Position numbers and translations under genes: made by a program. A model generated the notes under the pieces. That model saw nothing but the letters and a program-made list of their open reading frames with translations. It searched no databases and was not told where the DNA came from. 29,452 nt of DNA from Candidatus Uhrbacteria bacterium (GTDB lineage: Bacteria; Patescibacteriota; Patescibacteriia; SG8-24), in assembly GCA_016205965.1 (NCBI GenBank), contig JACQSM010000098.1, positions 1 through 29,452 of the forward strand. Direction: 5' to 3'. This document shows, one piece after another, positions 8,588 through 14,473 of the stretch (its first letter is position 1; every line of letters begins with the position of its first letter).

Positions 8588-9343
8588 ATGTTTCACGAAG
8601 ATTCCAAAACCGGCGGTATCACCCTTTCTCCCAAAATGAGTTTCATCGTCGGCCTGGTCGGCGGCATCCTGGTGCTCTGCACAATCGGTTTTTTCATCCT
8701 CTTGGGCGTCATGCTCAAAGGCGGCGTGGCTCTCGGCGCCGGCAATAATGACGGCGGCCAGGTGGCCGTGAACACTCCGCCACCGGCGGCCCCGAACGGC
8801 GGCGCCGAACCGGTCGGCACGGTCAAACCGGTCGGTTCAGATGACCACGTTCGCGGTTCCAAGAACGCCCAGGTTACGCTGATCGAATACTCCGACTTCG
8901 AGTGCCCCTTCTGCGGCCGCTTCCATCCGACTATGGTGCAGTTGATGAAGGAATACGAAGGCAAAGTGAAGTGGGTCTATCGCCACTATCCGCTCTCTTT
9001 CCACCCCCAAGCCATGCCGGCGGCTCTGGCTTCCGAGTGCGCTTCCGAGCAGGGCAAGTTCTGGGAATTCGCCGACAAGGTCTTCGCCAATCAGACTAGC
9101 TTGAACGAGGCCTACATCAAACAGGTCGCCGGCGAACTCAAGCTGAATACCTCCAAGTTCAACGACTGCTACGCCAGCAAGAAGTATCAGACTCGGGTAA
9201 CCTCCGACCTCTCCGAAGGCTCCACTGCCGGCGTTACCGGTACTCCCGGCACGATCATCCTCGGCAAAGACGGCTCCAAGTCTCTGGTTCCGGGCGCCGT
9301 GCCTTACGAACAGCTCAAGGCCATGGTCGATGCAGCTCTCTAG
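8588..9343 (+). CDS. Membrane-anchored DsbA-like thiol-disulfide oxidoreductase
   Basis: 251 residues. One N-terminal transmembrane helix (about residues 17-44) is followed by a Gly/Pro/Asn-rich linker (about 50-80) and a thioredoxin-fold domain of the DsbA/BdbD (Thioredoxin_4) type. The active site is CPFC (Cys106 and Cys109) in SDFECPFCGRFH, and the cis-proline loop is GVTGTPG. Two further cysteines (SECAS and NDCYA) may form a structural disulfide. It would introduce or isomerise disulfides in proteins outside the membrane, for example the cysteine-rich MopE-like proteins or the third pilus protein in this window. This link is inference. Upstream ATGs at 8565 and 8571 are out of frame. It overlaps the aminotransferase gene by 14 bases. 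Confidence 0.88.
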   Translation: MFHEDSKTGGITLSPKMSFIVGLVGGILVLCTIGFFILLGVMLKGGVALGAGNNDGGQVAVNTPPPAAPNGGAEPVGTVKPVGSDDHVRGSKNAQVTLIEYSDFECPFCGRFHPTMVQLMKEYEGKVKWVYRHYPLSFHPQAMPAALASECASEQGKFWEFADKVFANQTSLNEAYIKQVAGELKLNTSKFNDCYASKKYQTRVTSDLSEGSTAGVTGTPGTIILGKDGSKSLVPGAVPYEQLKAMVDAAL

Positions 9344-10478
9344 TCGCATCAAGGGACTCGAAGAAAGCCAGACGCTCGCTCTCAACCGCCTGGCCAAGGC
9401 GATGATCGCCGAAGGCCAGAGCGTGGTCAATCTGACCGCCGGCGAACTCGATTTTGCGACGCCGGACGAGGCCAAAGACGCGGCCGTCAAAGCGATTCGC
9501 GACGGGCTTACGACCTACACGCCGACCGCCGGTTACGACGGCCTGCGCTGGGCGGTCGCATCGAAGTTGGCGCGTGAAAACAAGCTGGTCTATTCGTCGG
9601 ACGAAGTCATGACGACCGCCGGCGCCAAGCAGGGGCTCTACGAGCTCATGGCCGTGCTTTTCGACCCCGGTGATGAAGTGCTGGTGCCGACGCCGGCCTG
9701 GGTCAGCTACGAGGAACAGATGCGCGTTCTCGGCATCAAGCCGGTATTCGCGCCGACCGACAAAAAGTTTCATATCGACGTCAAGGCGATGGCCGCGGCT
9801 ATCGGTCCGAAGACGCGCGGCATCTTGCTGAATTCGCCCAACAATCCGACCGGCGCCATGGAATCGGCCGAATCGCTGCGCAAGCTGGCGGCGCTGGCGG
9901 TCAAGAAAAAACTCTGGGTCATCTCGGACGAAATTTACGAGCGGATCAGTTTTGGCACGCCGCATATTTCCATAGCGTCGCTCGGCGATGACATCAAGCG
10001 CCAAACGATCGTGGTCGGCGGCGCTTCCAAGAGCCTGGCCATGACCGGCTGGCGGCTGGGGTACATGGCCGGGCCGGCGCACGTCATCAAAGCGGTGACG
10101 GCTTTTCAGAGCCATGCCTCCGGCAATCCCTCGAGCATCTCGCAGGCGGCGGCCGCGGCCGGGCTCGAAAAATGCGCGCCGTTCGTGAAGTCCATGCTCA
10201 AGGAGCTTGCGGCCCGGCGGGCGTTTTTGCTCAAAGCCTTCGGCGGCGTCAAAGCGCTGCGGGCCCACCCGCCCGAAGGCGCGTTTTATCTCTTCGTCGA
10301 CGTTTCGAGAGTCGACAAGGATTCGGTCGCTTTCGCCCAAGATTTACTGAAGAACGCAGGCGTCGCCGTCGTGCCCGGAAAATACTTCCGCCATGACGGC
10401 TGGGTGCGGCTGTCGTTCGCGACTTCGATGGCTAATCTGAAGTCGGCGGTCAAGCGGATAGCGGACTACTGCAAATAG
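9330..10478 (+). CDS. Class I/II PLP-dependent aminotransferase (aspartate aminotransferase type)
   Basis: 382 residues, the usual length for the aspartate aminotransferase I-beta family. Visible motifs are LTAGELDF near the N-terminus, YTPTAGYDGLR, LNSPNNPTGA (the substrate and cofactor asparagine loop), SDEIYE (the Asp that contacts the pyridine nitrogen and the Tyr on its O3'), GGASKSLAMTGWRLGY with Lys234 as Schiff-base lysine, and WVRLSFA with the arginine that binds the substrate carboxylate. It would interconvert oxaloacetate and aspartate with glutamate as amino donor, though related enzymes use other amino acids. It overlaps dsbA by 14 bases and precedes a PEP carboxylase gene by 28 bases, so co-transcription is likely. 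The neighbour that makes oxaloacetate supports aspartate as product. Confidence 0.88.
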   Translation: MQLSSRIKGLEESQTLALNRLAKAMIAEGQSVVNLTAGELDFATPDEAKDAAVKAIRDGLTTYTPTAGYDGLRWAVASKLARENKLVYSSDEVMTTAGAKQGLYELMAVLFDPGDEVLVPTPAWVSYEEQMRVLGIKPVFAPTDKKFHIDVKAMAAAIGPKTRGILLNSPNNPTGAMESAESLRKLAALAVKKKLWVISDEIYERISFGTPHISIASLGDDIKRQTIVVGGASKSLAMTGWRLGYMAGPAHVIKAVTAFQSHASGNPSSISQAAAAAGLEKCAPFVKSMLKELAARRAFLLKAFGGVKALRAHPPEGAFYLFVDVSRVDKDSVAFAQDLLKNAGVAVVPGKYFRHDGWVRLSFATSMANLKSAVKRIADYCK

Positions 10479-10479
10479 C

Positions 10480-10497
10480 GGCGGCCTCAAGGCCGCC
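10480..10497 (+). other. Short GC hairpin between aminotransferase and PEP carboxylase genes
   Basis: GGCGGCC pairs with GGCCGCC around a TCAA tetraloop, 2 bases after the aminotransferase stop and 9 bases before the next ATG. No T-run follows, so it is not an intrinsic terminator. It could stabilise a processed end or affect access to the downstream start. Confidence 0.45.
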
Positions 10498-10506
10498 CCC
10501 GAAGAT

Positions 10507-12018
10507 ATGACGCGCAGGATCCCGGCCACCATGGGGACGCAGCACCCCGACAACGCCGCCGCGCCCTACTGGGAGACCGACGGCGATGCCTTCGTCAACG
10601 TCCACGAGGAGGTCGATGAGTGCCACTCGGCCTTCGCCGACCTCGGCTGCGAGGAGTACATGTGGGATTGGGAGGGCAAGTTCGTCGACGAGGCCGTCAT
10701 CGACCGGCTTTTCAGCCAGCATCACGCGTTTTTCACCAAGCGCCAGATCGGCCGCGATGTTTTTTTGACCTTTCGCATCCCCAACATCTGGGAAGAGAAA
10801 GGGTATTCCCTGGGCCGGGCGCTGATGGGCATACTCACCGCCGAGGACATGGCCTACGACCTGGGCATCCATCGGCCGCCGCTCTTCGAAGTCATCCTGC
10901 CGATGGCCGATCGGGCCGACAAGCTGCTGCACATCCAGAAAACGTTTTCGTCCATGGCCGAACTGAAACATCGGCTCTTCGATACGCCCAAGAACGACTT
11001 CACTTACGTCGAGATCATTCCGCTGATCGAAGGCGTCGAGCACCTCTTCGGCATCCGCAAGCTGCTCGATGATTTCGTCGCCCTGCACGTCAAACAGTAC
11101 GGCTGCAAACCGGCGTACATCCGGCCGTTTTTGGCGCGTTCCGATCCGGCGCTGGTATCCGGCCTGGTGCCGGCGGTGCTGGCGGTCAAAGCGGCCATCT
11201 CCGAGGCCTATCGTTTTTCGGCCGACACCGGCATTCCGGTGTTTCCGATCGTCGGTACCGGTTCGCTGGTCTTTCGCGGCGGCCTGGCGCCGAATCGCGT
11301 CAAAAAGTTCGTCGCCGAGTACGGCGGCGTCTGCACGGCCACGATCCAGTCCGGGTTCCGTTACGACTATCCGCTCGACGAGGCCAAGAAGGGGATCCGT
11401 TATCTCAACGCCAACTTGGCCGCCGCCAAGCCGCTGTTATTGACCGCGGCCGAAATCGCGGCGGCGAAAAAGATCGCCGAAAAATTCACCGTTCCGTACC
11501 GGGCGGCGCTCAAAAATCTGTATCGCACCATCATGACGGTCGCCGATGCCGTGCCGCGGCGCCGCGAACGCCGGCTGCATATCGGCCTCCTGGGCTACGG
11601 CCGCAAAGTCGGCGGCAAGCGTTTTCCGCGGGCGATCAATTTCACCGCCGCCCTCTACTCGCTGGGCGTACCGCCGGAATTTCTCGGCCTGGGCCGCGGC
11701 TACGCCGCCCTGACCGAACGCGAGCGGGCGCTGTTGCGCAAGATGTATCGCGGTTTCGACGACGAGGTGGTCGAAGCCGGCCGTTACCTGAATGCCGCCA
11801 ATCTGGCGAAGCTGTGCGCCGCCGACCGCCGCTGGCAGCCGATCGCCGGCGACATCGCCGTCATGGCATCGGCGCTCAACGCGACGTTCGGCCCGGAAAC
11901 GATGGAACAAGAATTGCATGCGGTCGAAACGTCGGCCTTGCTGATACTGCTCAAGAATAAAAAAGATTTCGCCAAGCATATCATCCAGTCGGGGCGTCTG
12001 CGTCGCAGCCTCGGCTGA
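10507..12018 (+). CDS. ppcA: Archaeal-type phosphoenolpyruvate carboxylase
   Basis: 503 residues, matching the short archaeal-type enzyme (about 480-540 residues) and not the roughly 900-residue bacterial PEPC. The N-terminal signature RIPATMGTQHPDNA is close to the archaeal P.TMSTQHPDN motif. Other family-like stretches are EEYMWDWEGKFVDE, FLTFRIPN, EVILPM, VEIIPLIEGVE, RPFLARSDPAL, IGLLGYGRK and RFPRAINFTAALYSLG. It carboxylates PEP to oxaloacetate in the cytoplasm. The family is mainly archaeal with scattered bacterial members, so past horizontal transfer is plausible. With the upstream aminotransferase it would feed aspartate synthesis in an organism likely lacking a full TCA cycle. No clear Shine-Dalgarno is seen. 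The start is supported by the family N-terminus. Confidence 0.9.
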   Translation: MTRRIPATMGTQHPDNAAAPYWETDGDAFVNVHEEVDECHSAFADLGCEEYMWDWEGKFVDEAVIDRLFSQHHAFFTKRQIGRDVFLTFRIPNIWEEKGYSLGRALMGILTAEDMAYDLGIHRPPLFEVILPMADRADKLLHIQKTFSSMAELKHRLFDTPKNDFTYVEIIPLIEGVEHLFGIRKLLDDFVALHVKQYGCKPAYIRPFLARSDPALVSGLVPAVLAVKAAISEAYRFSADTGIPVFPIVGTGSLVFRGGLAPNRVKKFVAEYGGVCTATIQSGFRYDYPLDEAKKGIRYLNANLAAAKPLLLTAAEIAAAKKIAEKFTVPYRAALKNLYRTIMTVADAVPRRRERRLHIGLLGYGRKVGGKRFPRAINFTAALYSLGVPPEFLGLGRGYAALTERERALLRKMYRGFDDEVVEAGRYLNAANLAKLCAADRRWQPIAGDIAVMASALNATFGPETMEQELHAVETSALLILLKNKKDFAKHIIQSGRLRRSLG

Positions 12019-12021
12019 ACG

Positions 12022-12051
12022 AAAAAACCGCTCCTGATGTCAGGAAGCGGT
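12022..12051 (-). terminator. Intrinsic terminator of the minus-strand unknown gene, overlapping its stop
   Basis: On the minus strand ACCGC-T-TCCTGA pairs with TCAGGA-GCGGT (one bulged T, two-base loop) and runs into six T. The TGA stop at 12042-12040 is inside the stem. It sits only a few bases past the convergent PEP carboxylase stop. Confidence 0.8.
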
Positions 12052-12735
12052 CGGAATGAGGGTGCCCAGGGCCACGGGCGTCTCTTCGGTGACGATGATG
12101 TCGGCATCTTCGCCGGCCGGCCGGGGACGCCCGATGCGCAGGAGCCAGTCGCCTGGCTCGAACTCGCAGATCACCGGCGCATGCCGGCAGAAGGCGGCCA
12201 ACGGCGCGACCGCGAGCATGCGTTCGGCGTCGCCGGCGGCGGCGTAGGTCAGCATGGCCCGAAACACCTGGATGATGCTGCGGTGCATGATGCATGCCTC
12301 GGTCTGGTCCGTGATGCGCGTGACCAGCGTGGTCCAGAGCGAATCGCCGAAGGCCGCGGCCAATTGCTCATTGAGCGCGTCCCTGACGTCGGGCGCCAGG
12401 ACGTTCTCGGCGTCGTTGATCAGGCTCATGCCGAAGATGTCGTCCCGCTTCCAGCGCTCCTCGAAGAGGTCGCTCCGGGGGCTCAAGAAGACGCCCAGCA
12501 GCGGCCGGCGGTTGACGACGTGGCGCATGGCCTCGCAGGCCAAGGCCTCGAGTTTGGCGTACTCGTGGGGCGTGGCCGGACACGCCAGACAGTAGTCTCC
12601 GGCGTCCAGCGCGCTGCAGTGGTCGTCCAGAATGGCCAGGGCTTCGTGGCCCAGAAGCGTGTGTTCGGGCGCGTAGACCTGGAAAAAGTACTCCAGGAGC
12701 TTGCGGTCGGTGGGAGGGGCGATGATGGCTGGCAT
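12040..12735 (-). CDS. Conserved-looking protein of unknown function
   Basis: 231 residues from ATG 12735 (MPAIIAPPTDRK). The frame could be read from 12858, but the promoter with -10 at 12802-12797 would start transcription near 12790, so that longer start is excluded. I do not recognise a family. It appears soluble and mostly helical, with a Cys-rich stretch (DYCLACPATPHEYAKLEALACE, residues roughly 50-70) that recalls a metal or redox site without matching a known motif. The C-terminal end contains FEPGDWLLRIGRPRP, suggesting a short beta element. There is no signal peptide. It is a single-gene unit with its own promoter and terminator. The leader has no strong Shine-Dalgarno beyond a GGGG run about 6 bases before the ATG. 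Confidence 0.65.
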   Translation of the reverse strand: MPAIIAPPTDRKLLEYFFQVYAPEHTLLGHEALAILDDHCSALDAGDYCLACPATPHEYAKLEALACEAMRHVVNRRPLLGVFLSPRSDLFEERWKRDDIFGMSLINDAENVLAPDVRDALNEQLAAAFGDSLWTTLVTRITDQTEACIMHRSIIQVFRAMLTYAAAGDAERMLAVAPLAAFCRHAPVICEFEPGDWLLRIGRPRPAGEDADIIVTEETPVALGTLIPTAS

Positions 12736-12796
12736 GGGAAACCCCGTGTTTTCGCGGCGGTCGCGCGTGATTGCGCACAAGCCGGGAAAACGTCTA

Positions 12797-12825
12797 TTTG
12801 TAGCATAAATGAGTTCTTCTGTCAA
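12797..12825 (-). promoter_or_regulatory. Sigma-70-type promoter of the minus-strand unknown gene
   Basis: On the minus strand a perfect TTGACA (12825-12820), a 17-base spacer, then TACAAA (12802-12797). Predicted start of transcription is near 12790, giving a leader of about 55 bases. Confidence 0.65.
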
Positions 12826-12858
12826 TGGCTGAACAATAAAAAAGGGAATTATATACAA

Positions 12859-12975
12859 CGTTACCCTTGATTTAGGCCTCCGAAAAGGGCTTTTTTCTAG
12901 GCGACTGTGTAGTTACAGCAAATGAGGCTCGTTAGTACTTGAACGTATACCAATTTCTGCTAAGTTGCCCATCAT
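12859..12975 (+). other. AT-rich spacer before the PemK-like gene
   Basis: Base composition drops sharply here compared with all upstream genes. A weak plus-strand terminator-like structure is visible: CCCTT (12864-12868) can pair with AAGGG (12885-12889), followed by C and six T. A TATACC at 12946-12951 is a possible -10 for the toxin gene but has no good -35. I see no open frame that could be an antitoxin. Confidence 0.35.
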
Positions 12976-13449
12976 ATGACTAGGGTAACCAAGCCAGCCA
13001 AGACATTGACGGAGAGCGCCAAAGATTTTGCGGCGCGGCTCATTTCATGGACGAAGCTCAAAATACGGGTCAACGAAAAAGAAGGAGTGAAGTACATCAA
13101 AGAACGTGATATTTGGTGGGCCCATCTCGGCATCAACGTTGGCCATGAACAGGACGGTAAAAACGAGATTTTCGAAAGGCCTGTCGTGATTGTGAGCAAC
13201 TTTTTCGGAGGGAACATACTGTGGGCAGTGCCGATGACGAGTAAACCGAAGGACGACGGCAACTACTTTTTTAAGACATCTTATACTCAACCGGACGGTG
13301 AACCTATGACGCAGTACGCGGTTCTCCCCCAGCTCAAAGCGATTAGCTCCAAAAGACTCATTCGCAAATTGCGGGTTATGCCGCAAAGCGAATTTAATGC
13401 ACTGATTGAGCAGCTGAAAGTACTGCTCACCGGCAAAAAGGATGAATAA
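12976..13449 (+). CDS. PemK/MazF-like toxin-family protein (no adjacent antitoxin)
   Basis: 157 residues. An N-terminal basic/helical extension of about 40 residues precedes a PemK/MazF-type beta-barrel. RDIWWAHLGINVGHEQDG holds the first strands, ERPVVIVSNF resembles the RPvVVls.. strand, ILWAVPMTSKP matches the vvPiTS element, YAVLPQLKAISSKRL matches the .vl.dQlr.id..RL segment, and RVMPQSEFNALIEQLKVLL is the C-terminal helix. Family members are ribosome-independent mRNA endonucleases in type II toxin-antitoxin systems. No antitoxin gene is visible on either side, so it could be a solitary, inactive or otherwise controlled member. Its codons and flanks are AT-rich compared with neighbours, suggesting acquisition. 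Confidence 0.75.
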   Translation: MTRVTKPAKTLTESAKDFAARLISWTKLKIRVNEKEGVKYIKERDIWWAHLGINVGHEQDGKNEIFERPVVIVSNFFGGNILWAVPMTSKPKDDGNYFFKTSYTQPDGEPMTQYAVLPQLKAISSKRLIRKLRVMPQSEFNALIEQLKVLLTGKKDE

Positions 13450-13454
13450 AATAC

Positions 13455-13569
13455 GACACCCTGCACAGTTTCCCATGCAAGGTGTCTCGGAGCCCGAAGG
13501 CAATTGTGCTTACACAATAACGTAGGCCTTGACCAAAGTCAAGATGCAAAAAGAGCCCAAAAAAGGGCT
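13455..13569 (+). other. Array of four consecutive hairpins downstream of the PemK-like gene
   Basis: Four inverted repeats follow in order. (1) GACACC/GGTGTC (13455-13486) has an inner TGCA/TGCA pairing. (2) ATTGTG-CTTA-CACAAT spans 13503-13518. (3) CTTGAC-CAAA-GTCAAG spans 13528-13543. (4) AGCCC-A6-GGGCT spans 13554-13569. A full terminator follows at 13588. They could be a structured 3' untranslated region or a small RNA ending at that terminator. No known RNA family is recognised. Confidence 0.5.
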
Positions 13570-13587
13570 TCAAGTAATGTGGAATCG

Positions 13588-13614
13588 GCGGTCCCCTTAA
13601 AGGACCGCTTTTTT
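13588..13614 (+). terminator. Intrinsic terminator after the PemK-like gene
   Basis: GCGGTCC (13588-13594), loop CCTTAAA, GGACCGC (13602-13608), then six T (13609-13614). This is a perfect seven-base stem and a textbook plus-strand terminator, 139 bases past the toxin stop. Confidence 0.88.
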
Positions 13615-13650
13615 ATCCACACCTTACGGTTTGATGGGGCTTAATGATCC

Positions 13651-13684
13651 TTAAGGCGTGCTGTATAGTAAAAATGCGCCTTAA
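13651..13684 (+). promoter_or_regulatory. Promoter -10 framed by an inverted repeat (possible operator)
   Basis: TTAAGGCG (13651-13658) and CGCCTTAA (13677-13684) are perfect 8-base inverted repeats flanking TATAGT (13664-13669), a good -10. The string TATAGTAAAAATGCGC recurs almost exactly in front of the first MopE-like gene at 21705. A protein bound to the repeat would cover the start of transcription, so it may be an operator for the small membrane-protein gene at 13718. Confidence 0.45.
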
Positions 13685-13717
13685 TCTGGAAGAATTGACT
13701 TTGTTCTCCATATCTTT

Positions 13718-13951
13718 ATGAAAAACATGATTCATTGGGTTTGGGTCGCGGCATTTATCAGTGTTTCAATCTTTGGGATTGTCACCTTCAATCTTACTCT
13801 TCGTCAACACTATTTTGATGAGGCATTAGCCGCTAAGGAGGCGTGTTTCCATAAAAAATATGAGGTGGATGTTTTGCGCGCCTCACCCACATCAGAATTG
13901 TCCGGTGATGGTTGCAGAGCCATTGGATCAAAATACCATGAGCGTTTTTAG
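13718..13951 (+). CDS. Small single-pass membrane protein, unknown function
   Basis: 77 residues. The N-terminus has one hydrophobic segment (WVWVAAFISVSIFGIVTFNL, about residues 7-26) followed by a charged tail of about 50 residues with two cysteines (EACFH and DGCRA). No family is recognised. Support comes from a TATAGT -10 some 50 bases upstream and a compact membrane-protein composition. Against it, there is no Shine-Dalgarno and its 3' end overlaps the convergent gene by 24 bases. It lies in the AT-rich island. Confidence 0.45.
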   Translation: MKNMIHWVWVAAFISVSIFGIVTFNLTLRQHYFDEALAAKEACFHKKYEVDVLRASPTSELSGDGCRAIGSKYHERF

Positions 13952-14293
13952 GCCAGGGTAACTTAGTATATAAGTCCCATAAAAAAACGCATCGCGGCAC
14001 TTCTCGATGTTCTTCTTGACGAAGGAGTAGAACTTGGGGAAGACTAAGACCGTCCCGGCGACGAAATAAAGCGCCGTATAGCCGAGAGTCTCGAACGGAT
14101 TGTCGCCGATCCAGGCGAGCACGCCGCGGACGTCGGCGTCCGAGAACAGCACGATGACGCCGATCGTGCCGAAGAAGCACAGCGTCGCGTAGCCGATCCT
14201 TTCGAATTCCAGGAGGGCGATCACGGCGCAGAAGCTGCAGAGCATCACCAGCCAGAACCACATGGTTCCGAAGGTCAGAATGGCCCACAACAT
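13928..14293 (-). CDS. Small multi-pass membrane protein, unknown function
   Basis: 121 residues with hydrophobic segments at about residues 1-28, 36-50 and 70-90, so two or three membrane spans. A strong ribosome site, AGAGGTGAT (14305-14297 on the minus strand), sits directly before ATG 14293 and supports the start. The last 15-20 residues (after DAFFYGTY) are encoded past the point where composition becomes AT-rich, so the original C-terminus may have been replaced when the island arrived. A hairpin GGCGGC-CGA-GCCGCC (14317-14331) lies in its presumed leader. No family is recognised. Confidence 0.6.
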   Translation of the reverse strand: MLWAILTFGTMWFWLVMLCSFCAVIALLEFERIGYATLCFFGTIGVIVLFSDADVRGVLAWIGDNPFETLGYTALYFVAGTVLVFPKFYSFVKKNIEKCRDAFFYGTYILSYPGLKTLMVF

Positions 14294-14400
14294 GTCATCA
14301 CCTCTTTCGTTCGGGAGGCGGCCGAGCCGCCCGCCGGTTGTTAAACAGCCTGGGCGAGTTTCCCAGCTTTATTCCGCACTGTCAAGCCGCCGCGTTCAGG

Positions 14401-14429
14401 TTGACACGCCTGCTTTTTAGTGCTATATT
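14401..14429 (+). promoter_or_regulatory. Near-consensus sigma-70 promoter of typA
   Basis: TTGACA (14401-14406), exactly 17 bases, TATATT (14424-14429). This is the best promoter in the window. Transcription should start near 14436, about 38 bases before the typA ATG. Confidence 0.85.
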
Positions 14430-14473
14430 TCGGCAATCCCGCCACGTCGCCCGCGAGCAACGTGGCAAAAATT

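Noticed and set aside
12736..12858. Extended N-terminus of the minus-strand unknown gene
   Set aside because: It would run through the predicted promoter and transcription start; the shorter form is consistent with the leader.
12861..13960. AGGGTAAC found near both sides of the AT-rich island (and inverted at the left) as a possible target-site duplication
   Set aside because: An 8-base match is expected by chance in a stretch this long, and the copies do not sit at the composition boundaries in a consistent way. No integrase or transposase is present.
14420..14473. Upstream ATG 14420 for typA
   Set aside because: It overlaps the -10 hexamer and adds 18 residues not found in the family.
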